A stretch of 64,000 bases of DNA from Sialis fuliginosa (taxonomy: Eukaryota; Arthropoda; Insecta; Megaloptera; Sialidae). Of the stretch, positions 12,001 through 23,896 are shown in pieces. The position numbers and the translations under genes are program-made. Every line of letters begins with the position of its first letter. The stretch's first letter is position 1. The notes beneath the pieces are model-generated. The model did no database searches. It was given only the letters and a program-made list of their open reading frames with translations, and had not been told where the DNA came from. The stretch spans positions 15,810,001 through 15,874,000 of the forward strand of contig OY540812.1 in NCBI GenBank assembly GCA_961205875.1. Reading direction: 5' to 3'.

Positions 12001-12340
12001 ATATTAAATCGCAACACAAATACGAGCGAGAGATAAAAGCACCGAGAGACAAGGAAATCTAAGTAACAACCAAGAGCGACAGAAGAGTTGGGTGTAACGG
12101 TACGACGTTATTGGAAACCGTTTATAAGCGACATCGGATTGTTCAGATGAATTCCACCGCAATCCAAAATCCGCACCTCGGGCAAAGCCACCGGAGTGGA
12201 CGCCCGCCGCTATCACTGCACCCGGAGTCCCGGAAGGAATATCTTATACCTATATACGACCCCTTCTTTCTCCTTTCCTACACATAAAACATTCGCATAC
12301 ACATCGTTCCACACGAGCCGAGGTTTCTCTCTTTGCAATC
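12001..12340. other. GC-elevated island
   Basis: Contains CACCTCGGGCAAAGCCACCG, GGACGCCCGCCGCTATC and CCGGAGTCCCGG against an A+T-rich background. Short frames exist on both strands but neither resembles a known protein. Candidate regulatory or exonic island; unproven. Confidence 0.3.
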
Positions 12341-13874
12341 TTGTGAAATATAAAAGACCTGTTTACATCATGGTTGTCCAAAATACATGACACTGTGTGT
12401 TCTGCTTGTTTTTTTATATATTTTATTTCATACGTGACTGCACTGCACGCAATTATATTTGAGTGGTTATAAATAGATATGGATGAAATTTACATTCTTA
12501 GAATATCAAAGTATATGTATGTTGGAGTCGTTCAAAAAAAATGTGGACATATTTTCTTTAATATAATAAATAACATTTAAAATGTAAAAATATTCTCAAT
12601 ATTATGTAGTTTCAATACACATATAACCAAAAAGAAAGAAAGTACTTTTATGATATCAATTTGTATAACGTGTACAGATTTAATAATGAATATCAAACAA
12701 ACATGTTTCTTTCAATCAATTACAACTATAAATAAATAAATGTATGTTAATTAGATTCAAAAACACATCTATGTAAATGAGTACAAGTTAATGACATACA
12801 TCATAACATATAATTTAAAGGAAAACTCACAAACACGATATCAACAATAGGAACTCGTTATCGATAATCCACTGTTTTGAGGTCACTGGTATGTCGGACA
12901 CACAATCAAGTGAGATGAAGGCTGCTGATATTGCTATTTATATTCCGAGAGATTTTCAACGGAAATGGTCACTGAATGGCTTCCCGGATGGATTTGGAAA
13001 ATCCTTTCGGTCGTACAAGCGAATAAACGAATGTAGGCTACATAAGAGTAAGCGCCTATTCAATGTTTTAATTAGATTAGGTTTCTTTGAGCCACCGCAG
13101 TCGTGTATGGACATCGGACGAAATTACATTACGCAACTCAATTGAAAAAAGTAATATTTGTTTGACCCGCCTAATAGAAAAACACCAGAGGATAATTTTG
13201 TAACAACAGATTTGGTGAGGGAAAGAGGGTAGATAAAAAAGTAAATCACCTTTATTCGGCACAAACACTGTTTTGTTGTTTTGTTTTTGTTAGCAAGGGT
13301 AGTTTTTGCAAGTTAAAATTGTTGTTCGGAACTCTATTTTATTTCATGGTTGTAATTGTTTACAAGTATACTTAAAATTGTTTGTTTAATATTGATATGG
13401 AAATATCAAATTATCATTTAATATACTTAATGTATCTATGTAAACGTAATGATTTTTTCAGTAAAATAACTGATTTTGCAGGATCTGTACTATTTTTAAA
13501 TTGATAATTAAAAAAATAACCCAGTCAATAATATTTCGAATTTGAAAATTTCCATTTTATCCATTAATACGGGGTTTTTAATTTTTCGCAGTAAGTTGTG
13601 GTAAGTTGAAAGTAAATTGTACGAATTCACTAATTACAAGTGCCGGACGTGAAGCACTAGTAATTACATTTTTTTAATGTAGGTACTGTTATTTTAATAT
13701 TTATGTTACTGGCAAAATATGAAATTCATGCATTCTATATATTTCGTAGGAATTCTATACAATGCCGAACGATTTCAGGCAAAGTATGAAATATGACCCA
13801 CCCTCTCCCCTTAGTCCGCTACTGAATCAACAAACATAAAGTTTTTGAATGATCTAAGATATTTTAAATTATAA
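12341..13874. other. A+T-rich stretch with one balanced 84-codon frame
   Basis: Mostly simple sequence. The ATG-started frame 12891-13145 has a more protein-like composition than its neighbours (charged residues spread throughout, several Pro and Trp). I recognise no domain, and there is no splice or promoter support. Confidence 0.35.
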
Positions 13875-13993
13875 TGCCGTGTTTAGGCCGAAAAAACAAA
13901 ACAGCAACATCGTCGTGTGTTTTTGACAAAAGTTCAATAAACCCTATACATTTTTAAATACGAAATGTTTTAAAACACCGTGTTGCTGTTTAC
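13875..13993. repeat. AACAGCAACA hairpin repeat, copy 1
   Basis: AAACAGCAACATCGTCGTGT at about 13899 is mirrored by AAAACACCGTGTTGCTGTTT ending near 13991. The left part matches 56246-56305 (GTGTTTA, AACAGCAACA, TTTTTGACAAAA in order). A small inverted-repeat element of unknown class. Confidence 0.5.
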
Positions 13994-14860
13994 ATATATT
14001 ATATAATATATTTACATATATAAATAATAATAAATATTATTTTATTATTATTTATTTTATTTTATTTTGTACATCATTGAACGTCGTAAAGAAAAAAATA
14101 AATAACAAATTCAGTTAAAATAATGATACACAAAAATGTAATTAAGTACCTATTTAATAAAAAAAAAATCCTTTTCATTTTACTGCACACATTCTATAAT
14201 AATAATAACAATAACAATAATTTTGTGTTACACAAGCACATCAAATATTGTCAACATGAGAATAAGCTACAAATAAGGTCATTAACATCATCATATTTAA
14301 CGATATGATGTTACACTATCACCTCTATACAAAAAAAAACTAAAATGTGTATATTATTATGACGTCGTAATCAGGCAACCTCGGCCAAGAAAATGCAATA
14401 AAAGTCATATGACATAACATGCACGTTAAATATATAGGGATGTCACAGATAACACAATAATACATATTCATAAGTATCTAATTATCTACCATTCAAAAAA
14501 TGTTTTAAATTAAATAACAGATATTGTAGAATCAATATTAATTTATAATTAATCATCTCGTCAACCCTATTTTAATATAATATGGTAAAGAAAATTTATT
14601 TGTATTCTTTTTCTGAGTCTAATGTATCTTTTGAATTGGTATTTAAAAAATTGTAGAAAAAAAATACAGAATAAAATAAATAATATATTATAACCAATTA
14701 ATGATTTCTTATATACTACAAACTTTCCAGAAATTGCTTTGTTGAAAAAAGGTAGTTCTATTTTTGTCGACGGGGTGTAATAAACGACTGTAAGCGTTCC
14801 ATATTTATTTTGACAGCCCTGGATGTAACACATGGTGTGAACGAGTAGGTCTTGTTAACT
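13994..14860. other. Low-complexity A+T-rich stretch with AAT-type microsatellites
   Basis: Includes TATTATT-rich sequence at 14025-14070 and AATAATAACAATAACAATAA near 14195. No gene signal. Confidence 0.55.
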
Positions 14861-15060
14861 TTATCAACGCCATAAACAATGCGACATATACGTAAGTACG
14901 CTAGTGTCGAGGCTCGACCCCTGGACTGTTTATCTCGCCGCCAAATGCCGCCGTAAAACGCCAGAAACAAATAAAGAAAACTCTTAGCCGTTTTAGCAGA
15001 GGAAATATAAACAATGGCGGGTAAGTTGTGGCCGGTAGGTGGAGGTATAGTCCATGCTAC
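14861..15060. other. GC-elevated island
   Basis: CGAGGCTCGACCCCTGGAC and GCGGGTAAGTTGTGGCCGG stand out from the background. GGCGGGTAAGTT at about 15014 fits a 5' splice-site consensus, but no coding exon precedes it. Uncertain. Confidence 0.25.
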
Positions 15061-15810
15061 TGCTCTAAACAGTTAAATGCTTAGAATACCCATCCTTGAA
15101 CTTATAACCTGACAAACAATGCCATATTTACTAAAAATTTACTTTATTAAATTATTACTTTCATCATAATTTTAATTCCGATAGAAAACATGGTCTTCGG
15201 TTTTAAATATTTTAATGTTATTTTATACCGTAAATCAATTTTAATACATTTTATGAGCAATATAAACTGATGTATTCACGCTTTGTTTTCATAATAAATT
15301 TTAATTGATTTTTATGGTAATAAACATTTTTATGTATATTTAGACAAATTGGTATTTAAACTTCTACCTACAACGTTAAAATTAATATAACAGATACGTT
15401 AAAATTGTTAAACAAATTAGATTCAACATAAATGAAAAAAATTTAGAACAATAAATAACTCTGATAACAACAAAATTATCAACCATGATTTATACTTTTG
15501 GTAATAATATGTATATCAATTGTTGATGAAATTTAACATTAACATGATAAATATGCATTTATACTCCGAGTTATGGTATTACGACTAAGACTGCTGTTCA
15601 TTTACGTACAAATTGTTTAATTTCCACAATATTCCGAGTTATGACACTTGCATCAGAGTTACAGTCCTTTTCACTACCTTTATACGTTTTATTTACAATG
15701 GAATTGTTGCCAGTTTGTTTACAAAGAACTTAGACAAGGGAAAACATAGGACATACCACACCAAGGTTAGTAAATACACAGTTTGCCTCAGTAGCTTTTG
15801 ACCAATCAGC

Positions 15811-15980
15811 TTGGGCACCCCAGAAGACATAATTTCCCCTTCTCGCGTCGATTTACAAGACTATATTTGTTATGACTGGACATTCCTCCTCCACACATTT
15901 GGGCACCCCAGATGACATATTTCCCTCTCTCGCGCCGAGCTACTGAGACTACCTTGTACTTTACATTCCTTGATACCACA
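15811..15980 (+). repeat. Two-copy 88-bp tandem repeat
   Basis: TTGGGCACCCCAGAAGACAT at 15811 recurs at 15899 as TTGGGCACCCCAGATGACAT. Each is followed by a pyrimidine-rich block with TCTCGCG and ends in ACATTCCT. The copies are diverged. The reverse-strand frame through it is a product of the duplication. Confidence 0.65.
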
Positions 15981-15982
15981 CT

Positions 15983-16337
15983 ACCTAGCGTTGTTACCAA
16001 ATCGCTCCACGGTCATCGGCGTATCATTCGAATTTTAAAATAAATACCAATTATTTTGAATTAATAATAAATGTTTTATATTGTCTTTAACAGTATTTCA
16101 GTGATAATTAATTAACAGAGAAACGTCTATTTGGAATTATTATATCTCTTACATACCAAATTCAATTGTAATTTAAAGCTATTTGCATATTATAACTTTT
16201 CAACTGCCGAATAATATGCATGGAAATGATGAAAGTGACATTTAATTAAAGATGGTCGCCTTCGAGTTTTGGAAACAGTTTCATATACGGACTAGCTTTG
16301 ATTGTTATGTATCCATAGTCTTTCCTAATTTAAGATA
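15983..16337 (+). repeat. ~360-bp dispersed repeat family, copy 1
   Basis: Runs from CCTAGCGTTGTTACC to ATGTATCCATAGTCTTTCC. Ordered matches to 44003-44376 (same strand) and 41614-41981 (opposite strand) include ATCGCTCCAC, 'ataaatgttttatattgtc', 'cagtatttc.gtgat' and 'aaagtgacattta.'. No clear terminal inverted repeats and no coding sequence. Confidence 0.8.
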
Positions 16338-17476
16338 AAGACGGTTTAGTTTGCATCTTTTTGGGTTATTATACATATTAAATGTTAATATATGTATTGA
16401 TTGAGTGATCAAAAATTTCAATAATTTAGAACAGAATATTTACAACTAGCAATTTTGGCACAAATAATAATACTAACCATGAAACAAACACCATTTCATT
16501 TTTATTTTACTTCAGTTGTACCAATAAAATACTAAGATACTCACATTTACAGCAGACATCGACTTAAACGAACAGTACAGAATATCCACCAAGTGTGCAT
16601 TTAAACAACATCTCTATAACAATAAACATCGCCGCCACTGGTAGAGATATGTGTGAAAACATAAGAGAGAAGTGCACAATGTGAGGTGTGAAAAACGTAA
16701 GAAGAAAAGGTCTGCACAGAACCGCAGGTGTGTTTTACAGCCTCAGAAATGGCACTCTTGAAAATATCACCAATGTTCCAAACCTAAGCTTGTTTTTGCT
16801 GTGCCGCAAACCTCCTCTCAATGATTCGCATACAAATATTCGTATGCCGTATTCGCCATGCGGGGTCGTTCGTAATTGAATTATATCCCCAACACGCTGT
16901 ACTTAATAACTATTAAATATAGAGTAGTCATTCTGAATCTAAAACATAGTGTTACATACTGCATGAGATACTGAAGTATGTTTTAACTGGTTGGTCATAA
17001 AATGATAACCGTATAAATGTTTCTTCTGAAATGTGTTAATTATTTTTTAAAGTTTTTGAAGTCAACGCGTATCTGTTTTAAATAACTACTTATTTCTTGA
17101 ATTAATACATATAGTACCATTAATAGATCAAACGGAATAACAAACAAAACAAAATCAAATTAGGTGTTTATCAGAAGATGGGCCAAATTTCAGTTATATC
17201 CTTAAGAGCTATGCATGAGTAAAAAGTCGACGTTAATAGTACTAAAATATAAATCTGTAGGCTCTATCGGTTTTGAACCTATACTTCATTTTACAGGGAA
17301 TATGTTTGTCTGTTCTAACAAAAATTACTTAATCGATTTTGATGGGAAAACCTGAGAGTCTCGATCTAGTTGACTATAATTATGATAATTGATATTAAAT
17401 ATAAGGATATACGTGCTCTATTAAGGAAAATTAGCTAAAACAAAAAAAGTGTAACATTAATGTAACTATGTAATGA
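16338..17476. other. A+T-rich stretch, nothing recognised
   Basis: The region around 17260-17360 has the 'tttgtctgttctaac...ttaatcgattttgatgggaaa' arrangement seen in dispersed insect repeats, but it is too diverged to bound. Confidence 0.45.
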
Positions 17477-17525
17477 AGACTGACTACTCTAAAAACGTAG
17501 ACAATATACGTTTTTAGAGCAGTCT
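17477..17525. repeat. Short hairpin
   Basis: AGACTG and CTCTAAAAACGTA on the left pair with TACGTTTTTAGAG and CAGTCT on the right, around a loop of a few bases. Possibly the remnant of a very small MITE. Confidence 0.5.
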
Positions 17526-17809
17526 GTCGCGCGGACATTCGCCGATTTTGAAATTCATTCTAGCCAAAGTATGTTTAAAAGTTTGCTGGTTTTTATGCGT
17601 ATATTTTAGTAAGAACTGAGACACAAGTGAAAAGAAAATTAAAATACCAATAAGAAACATATTCTCGTAATTATCCCCCTTCCTTGTTTTAACTTTAATC
17701 ACTCTAGTTAAAATCATAGCTACATACATATATATCAGACATAAAGATGGAAAGATACGTGAGATAGATCCGGTTCGAGGCACACATGGCGTACTCTCAA
17801 CTCGGAATT

Positions 17810-17990
17810 AGCAGATAAATATTGAATGTCCATTCCCGCAGGTGTCCGGAGTACCTAATGGCGCGCTAAACGAGTAAACGGTACCTTAATGGCACTTTAC
17901 GGCGCTGCTAAGACGTTCTACTATCATACACACAACATCGTCTCACTCACCCACCTCCTCCACACTCCCACCGGCGGCAAAATGTACGTT
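17810..17990. other. GC-elevated island
   Basis: Includes CCCGCAGGTGTCCGGAGTAC, GGCGCGCTAAACG and CCACCGGCGGC in otherwise A+T-rich DNA. No protein match is recognised. Confidence 0.25.
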
Positions 17991-18529
17991 GTTGTACTAT
18001 TCTGCACAAAGTGTACAAATATAATACCATAATATTACCAAGAATAAATGAAGGCTTAAAAACTTTTAGTTGTATGAAAACTAGATGCTATTAATTTCAA
18101 TATTTAGATAATGCCCAAGTATGAACAAGATCACAATATATTGTATTATTAATATACCTACTATGAATTCAAAAAGAACATATATAGTAACTATTTAAAA
18201 TTGGTTGCATGGCTATTCTTTAAAAGATAGGTAGTAAGAGGGGATTGCCTAAAAGTTAGCATTTCAGTAACAATTATATTACTCCAGAATGAAAATATGA
18301 TTGAAAGAAATAGTACTGGTCTATTAAAACTTGTTTAAAAATTGTATTTTCCAAAATTCAACTTTATAAGTCTTTTTTAATATTTGTATTTGAGAAAATA
18401 ATGGATATAATAAAATGTGGGTGAAAAACAAGAATGTAATATGTATGAATAATTGTCAGATATAAGAAATAAAAAGTACAAGAACACACACTGTACATTA
18501 TCCATATAAATACAACATTTTCCAAGAGA

Positions 18530-18850
18530 ACAAACTGCAGACACTAGCAATCCCCCCTTCGTCGCTACTGCCGCATCAGCAAACTTCGGAAGCGAGAAAA
18601 GTTCGGTCATTGAATTTTGCTGGCGGTGTCAGTGGTAAGGAACACACATCCAAGCTGAAGTTTCGCAATGGCAATTATTAGAAGTTTTACTACCTCTGCA
18701 AGGCAAGAGTTAACACCAGTTATGCGAACTTCTAACCATCAGCTCCACCTACTCACTCTCTGCTCACTCTAACCCCCTCCCACACAAAAGCCGGTGCCCG
18801 CGCGATGCATAGATTCTCCCCCTCTATAGTACTTCACCGAACTCTGCAAA
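18530..18850. other. GC-elevated island
   Basis: Contains CTTCGTCGCTACTGCCGC, CCGGTGCCCGCGCGATGC and pyrimidine-rich runs. No continuous frame with a recognisable product. Could be a regulatory island. Confidence 0.25.
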
Positions 18851-19135
18851 TTGGAATTGTGCTAGTATTACAGCAGTTTCTGTTCCTGGTGTATATTTAT
18901 TTTCCAAATCCAAACTGTTTTGTTCATATTAGACACCTCTCCCATAAATGTTATTTAATTGCAGTTCTGTTTTAAGTTCTAAACTGTAATGTTCTAGATA
19001 TAAATACATTATTATCATAATGTGCGTAATATTATTTAATGTCTTATAATTTTGATAATTTACTAAAACTGTTAAAAATATAAAAAAGGTAATTTTTAGA
19101 AAACATGTTGGTATGAAATTAAACAATAATATAAA

Positions 19136-19281
19136 ATTGTATAAAATTTCGATTATTGGGTTTTATTCCCTGACGTTTCGATCAACATCTCGTGGTCTTC
19201 TTCAGAAGTGTTGGTCGAAACGTCAAGTGACAATATAGTGCAACGCGGAATAAAACCCAATAATCGAAAGTTTATACAATT
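19136..19281. repeat. 146-bp palindromic element with hammerhead-like core
   Basis: The left arm (ATAAAATTTCGATTATTGGG, then TTTTATTCC) is mirrored on the right (GGAATAAAACCC, then AATAATCGAAAGTTTATAC). The right arm has about 25 extra bases between the core and GGAATAAAACC. The inner part holds CGAAACGTC in both orientations. The plan is the same as in the 35.0-kb palindrome and the 19.4-20.1-kb Penelope-like copy, so it may be a short inverted pair of retroelement ends. That last step is inference. Confidence 0.6.
19172..19205 (-). ncRNA. Hammerhead-ribozyme-like core
   Basis: The minus strand reads CTGAAGA, a stem-loop starting with GACCA and ending TGATC, then GAAAC and GTC. CUGANGA, GAAA and a GUC triplet are the conserved hammerhead positions. 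The stem has one mismatch here (the plus-strand arm has TTGGTC, which would restore pairing), and one unpaired A lies between CUGAAGA and the stem. Self-cleavage is not shown. Confidence 0.35.
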
Positions 19282-19437
19282 GAACAAACGCGAAAGTCTA
19301 CGTTCAAAAATAATATGAAAGTTCAGTTGAAGCATATATATATATATCTAATATGATAGTAGTGACGTTAAATAAAAATAAAAACAAACTTGTTTGTTTA
19401 AACGTCAAAATTTATTAAAGAAGAGGAAACCGCAAGC

Positions 19438-19462
19438 TTTCGATTCACAGAATCATCGTCAG
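19438..19462 (-). ncRNA. Hammerhead-like core, left arm of Penelope-like copy
   Basis: Mirror of the core at 20024-20048: CTGACGA, then a GATTC/GAATC stem with a 3-base loop, then GAAA. A downstream cleavage triplet is not obvious. Penelope-like elements are known to carry minimal hammerheads in their terminal repeats, which is why the label is offered. Confidence 0.3.
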
Positions 19463-19692
19463 GCTAAAATATAATAAGTAACAATTAAATACAATAAATA
19501 TAATGCAAAATATTGATATTTTAAAATAAAAATTCAGAAATATACCTATTAATAAAGATTTAAATTTGAGAAAGATGTCGTTATCTCAATAAAATTCATG
19601 TGACTACGGAAATGTTTGAAAAAATAACAAATCTCTTAGTAACTCAAATAGTTACTAAGGAACGAAAAAATTGATTTAAAAAATGACAATAA

Positions 19693-19881
19693 TTAATTAT
19701 TTAAAATTGTGTTGTAAATAGTAGATAATGTGGATATGTCAGTTTTCTTGTTAATTGTATTATTGTTTCTTTTTATGTGTAACATTTCGGAAATGTAACG
19801 TTTAGCTTTATGTTTTTCATTATCTAAAATTTTAGTTTGTTTATAATCAAAAATATGCCCTGTACTATTTGTATGTATTGC
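19693..19881 (-). pseudogene. Penelope-like GIY-YIG endonuclease, C-terminal fragment
   Basis: The minus-strand frame has 62 codons from the arm junction to a TAA at 19693-19695. It reads ...GHIFDYKQTKILDNE, then RYISEMLHIK, then NKKTDISTLSTIYNTILNN and stop. The order 'FD...KILD.E', '(R).SEMLHIK', 'IN...TD...L...Y..IL' is the C-terminal signature of the GIY-YIG endonuclease half of Penelope-like RT-endonuclease proteins. That enzyme nicks DNA for target-primed reverse transcription. The reverse transcriptase domain and the catalytic GIY and YIG residues lie upstream in the family and are absent. The frame is open and the stop is natural, so the copy was probably 5'-truncated when it inserted rather than decayed afterwards. 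It has no start codon of its own and cannot make an active protein. Identification rests on motif recall, not a search. Confidence 0.7.
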
Positions 19882-20023
19882 TAATGATGAATTTTATTGA
19901 GATAACGACATCTTTCTCAAATTTAAATCTTTATTAATAGGTATATTTCTGAATTTTTATTTTAAAATATCAATATTTTGCATTATATTTATTGTATTTA
20001 ATTGTTACTTATTATATTTTAGC

Positions 20024-20048
20024 CTGACGATGATTCTGTGAATCGAAA
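20024..20048 (+). ncRNA. Hammerhead-like core, right arm of Penelope-like copy
   Basis: The plus strand reads CTGACGA, T, GATTC-TGT-GAATC, GAAA, then GCTTGCGG. The stem is perfect over 5 bp, with one extra base between CTGACGA and the stem. The closing NUH triplet is not evident, so this may be a decayed core. Confidence 0.3.
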
Positions 20049-20107
20049 GCTTGCGGTTTCCTCTTCTTTAATAAATTTTGACGTTTAAACAAACAAGTTT
20101 GTTTTTA

Positions 20108-21756
20108 TATATATATATCTACATATAAAACAAAAAGATTAAATTATATTTAATGTAATAAATATTCAACTGTATGTAGAATCATTGATTTCTATCTTTT
20201 AATAGAATTGAAAAAAACAACAAACAATGTATTATACATAACTAGCTTGTATATCGGTTTCCAAAGTAATTTTCTTTATCAAAGTTTTAACAGAATGGCC
20301 ACGGTAAATTAAAAGATACGATGTGATCTTAATTACTGTCATTATCTTATAGCACATTCGACCCATAAGAAGTAAATGAAACAGTAGGTAATCTTGATAA
20401 ACATTCCGAGCCTTTTAATTATAGAATTCTTTATCAACACATCCGCTATTCGGTGGTTTATTTTCTTTTACAAAAAACGATTTTTAAAACTTCCTGATAG
20501 AAAAAAAGGTTTGCTAAAGGTAATTAACAGATAATAGAAAATAATTATATACAAAATTAATTGAAATATTTAGAATTACTTTTAAAAATTTAATTTAGCT
20601 TACCAAGATTTTAAGTGTGTACAATATTTTTTTTCGTTTTCAAAATAAAATGTAGATTATGAAAATCAGATTAAATAAATAATAAATTATTTCTGTTTTA
20701 TATAAGTATTTCAGTAAAGATATGTTTCATATGGTAACAATTTAATGTAACCAAAAATACTAAAATATAAGTGAAGAAATGCGAATCATACTGATAATAG
20801 AGAAAAAGTTTTTTCATAAATTATAATATATTTAATGTGCTACATTTCTTCTTATACAAAACATTATATCCTTACTTATCATAATCTTTTCTCTTCCATT
20901 TAACTTAAAATTGTTTTACTAAAATTGAAACGTCTACAACCAAGACAGTGGAATAGATGATAACACTTATGGAAAAGGATTTCAAATGCATTCAGTATAT
21001 GTATTTACATTTCGCATCAAGAACTTTTTATGGTTATACATTTTTTTAATGTTTATAATATATACTTTTTTCTATACGATTCGTACAATTCTTGGTAACA
21101 ACTAGTTTTTACAAAATTCAATAATTTTGAGTACACATATACCTATCGATTAATTCCAAAAAAACAATCCATGTTTTTGTCGGAAGGGAAATACAACGTT
21201 TTTTGCCCCATATGTATATGATTTCATACAAATTAATTTTCACTGGAAAATATAAATTACTTCATTTTAAATTCATTAATAAGATATATTTTTACAAGCA
21301 GTAAAAATAACAAAAAAATACCGTTTTCTACAATTTTTTAACGTCTTTAATAAAAACAAATACATAGTATAAATTTTATGTATGTATAAAATGACAAATT
21401 CATACAAATGTCATAAAATAATGTAGGTACACAATTCATATAGTCGAGTTAACGTCCGTGAATGCTGAGCGTCTGGCAGGAATGAATCTATTTATTTTTA
21501 CCGTTTCTTAAGGAAAATATACAAAACTACAGCACACATCCATGTATGCACAATTCACAATTCTACAACACTTAATTTTGTTTATGAGAAGTTATATTTT
21601 GTGAGTGAAATATACGTGTGTTGCTTTTTGATACATAAATTATAAAAACGTTATTGAAGTGACAAAACCTAATATAGATTATTTATTATTTTATATTTAT
21701 ATGTATATACTATCCCATTATTTAACTATTTTTATATATGTTGATAAAATCAAGTG
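20108..21756. other. Long A+T-rich stretch, nothing recognised
   Basis: An (AT)n run at 20106-20120, then featureless sequence with no element ends or credible frames. Confidence 0.55.
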
Positions 21757-22400
21757 GCTCTTTAGATTTCCAAAAAAAACCTATTAATCTCAGTTTGTCG
21801 TCCGTCCTATTCAGTTAAAGCAAAATATCTCGTAAACTATATAAGCTAGAAACTTGAAATTTTTACTAAACATGTAAAATAATTCCCTCTAGTGAAAGAT
21901 GTAAAAAAAATAATTTTTCAGGAGAGGCGCTAAGGAACTAAAGCTAGACAAAAAAACTATTTTTTTATACCACGGTACGTGGCATGTCAAAATATATACT
22001 CAAACCAGTGGAATTTAAGCCTCTTTCTTATTTTTTTAAAGCAATTTTTGTCTAACTCAAAAATAACGCCTGCAAAGGTCTTCAAACAGAATTTTATTTT
22101 GTCCACCCACCCCCTTCTAACTCGGTAACTACTGACTCTAAAATCTAAAAAAAAAATGGTATCGAAGCTTTGTTGAGACTACCAACGGCAAATACTAAAG
22201 TCAACAATATCATTTCAAATTTTGGAGAAATAGAAAGGGACGCATAGAATTTTTTATTTTTATTTTCATATCTAGTTATGTGGGGAATCAAAATGTAGAT
22301 ATCAATTAGCAGAATACACTTTTTATCTAACTCAAAAATTGAACCTGTAAGTGGCTCCAAACAGTCCACGTAGTACGTACTTCGGAACTCTTATGGCATA
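21757..22400 (+). repeat. Dispersed 'gtccgtcc' repeat, ~640 bp
   Basis: Contains GTTTGTCGTCCGTCCTATTC, 'tctcgtaaactatataagc', 'tagaaacttgaaatttttac' and 'ctctagt'. The same series is found inverted at 31640-31890. It includes an internal near-repeat (TCTAACTCAAAAAT at about 22053 and 22326) and ends near CTTCGGAACTC. No coding capacity seen. Confidence 0.65.
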
Positions 22401-23896
22401 CACCCGTGTATGTCTCGACTAAATTATTATTAACTCTAAATATTAAAATATATTAATTCGTCAATTAATGATTAAGTTAAAAAATATGTATACTATATTT
22501 GAAAATACACAGAAATAAAAAATATTAAAACCGAATAGCTAGTTGTTAAAAACAATCGCGCAGTGTATAGTTTTAGAGCCGCTGAACTATGAGGCTATTA
22601 TTTATTGTCACGTGTGTGTGGAGATGACACTAAAGACATCGCGGCGCCAACGTACAAGGCTTGTTTGTAAATAAGCACCATCATCGGCAGTTATCGCACA
22701 CATAATATACATGATTTATTCATTTATTTGTATATAAACTCTCAAATAAAAACTGTTTTGAATCACTAAAAATGAATTTTTCTAGTTTAAAAAATAAAAA
22801 TAAATTAAATGAATCTATAAAGAAAATAACCAGTAAATTTAATTTTATGAAATTAAACAACACTGTACATTTCAGATACAGTTGGTTCTTCTAAAATCTT
22901 ATACTTATAAACAGAAACTGAAAACACAGTACAGACGAGACTTAACTTGCGTTTATTTCTATATATTGCTAGGCCACGTGTTAATAAAATGACAATACGA
23001 ATAGTAATTTTTGCGTGCAGGATTGAAATCTATATTATTGGCATAGTTGAATTTGTTATATCAATAATATACTATTAATATAATTAATTTTACACAATCG
23101 TAGTATTTATTGCATTGTCTTTTAATAAAAATTTAAGTACCGAATAGAAAAATGTACTAACAATTCAAATGAAATATAGTATAGCACTTAACAAATAATT
23201 CAACATGAATAATTAGTTGAATAAGTCATGTAAATGATATTTACGAAAATTGCGTATCATAAAAATTACAATGGAGATTGTAAAAGTTATTGAATTGACA
23301 GTACATGTTAAAACTGATAGTATTTTTTGATACAAAATTGAAATTTTTAATCGGCAACTGTATTTTTTAATAAAAAATCGATTCCATTTTTCTCCGTGTA
23401 TAGACAAATGTTTAGGGATCCGATTGATTGGGAATTGGGGGTGTAATGCTGCAGTATTGTGTTGATATGAATTTATTTCAACAATTTTATGTTTTAGTTT
23501 TCCACACCAGAAGCTAGAGAGAAAACGTGGTATATATATTTAACATTGTAAGTATGTTGCTTCTCTCTATTCTTGTTCTGTAGTATTGCCTGTAAAATCA
23601 AGAAAACAACTGCCGTGCACGACTTCTGCATAGTGATGTCCGGCTGGGTAGACATCGCATACCGATAGTTGGGATAATTTAGTTTTTTTATTTACATTGT
23701 TTAATAATAAGCGTTATAAAATATCAATATTTGAGTTTTGAAACAAAAAGTCACAAAAATTAGTGAGATATTAATGTCCTTATTTGGATGAGACTTTACA
23801 TTTTATTGTGAAGAGGAAAGAAATAAATTGAAATCTATTTTTGGAACATTTCATTATTACAAAAAGATCTCCTCCTTGACTGTAAACAAATAAATA
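22401..23896. other. A+T-rich stretch, nothing firm
   Basis: A short GC-richer patch lies at 22550-22690 (GCGGCGCCAACG). AGTGATGTCCGGCTGGG near 23633 resembles a hAT end but has no partner. No genes. Confidence 0.45.

Larger units (their letters stand above)
19379..20107 (-). mobile_element. Penelope-like element fragment with perfect 221-bp inverted arms
   Basis: Arms 19379-19599 and 19887-20107 are reverse complements with no mismatch that I could find. They enclose a 287-bp spacer. The spacer encodes, on the minus strand, the C-terminal part of a Penelope-type GIY-YIG endonuclease (19693-19881), so the left arm is its 3' untranslated end and the right arm an inverted copy of the same end upstream of a 5'-truncated body. 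Inverted terminal repeats and 5' truncation are known for Penelope-like retroelements. Both arms carry CTGACGA ... GAAA. A(TA)nTCTA strings on both outer sides (19333-19350 and 20106-20122) may be a target duplication, but they are simple sequence. Confidence 0.75.

Noticed and set aside
12891-13145. 84-codon ATG-started frame with balanced amino-acid composition
   Set aside because: No recognisable domain, no splice or promoter context, and frames of this size occur by chance dozens of times in the window.
17760-17790. GGTTCGAGGC as a possible tRNA T-loop
   Set aside because: No upstream A box, anticodon arm or acceptor pairing.
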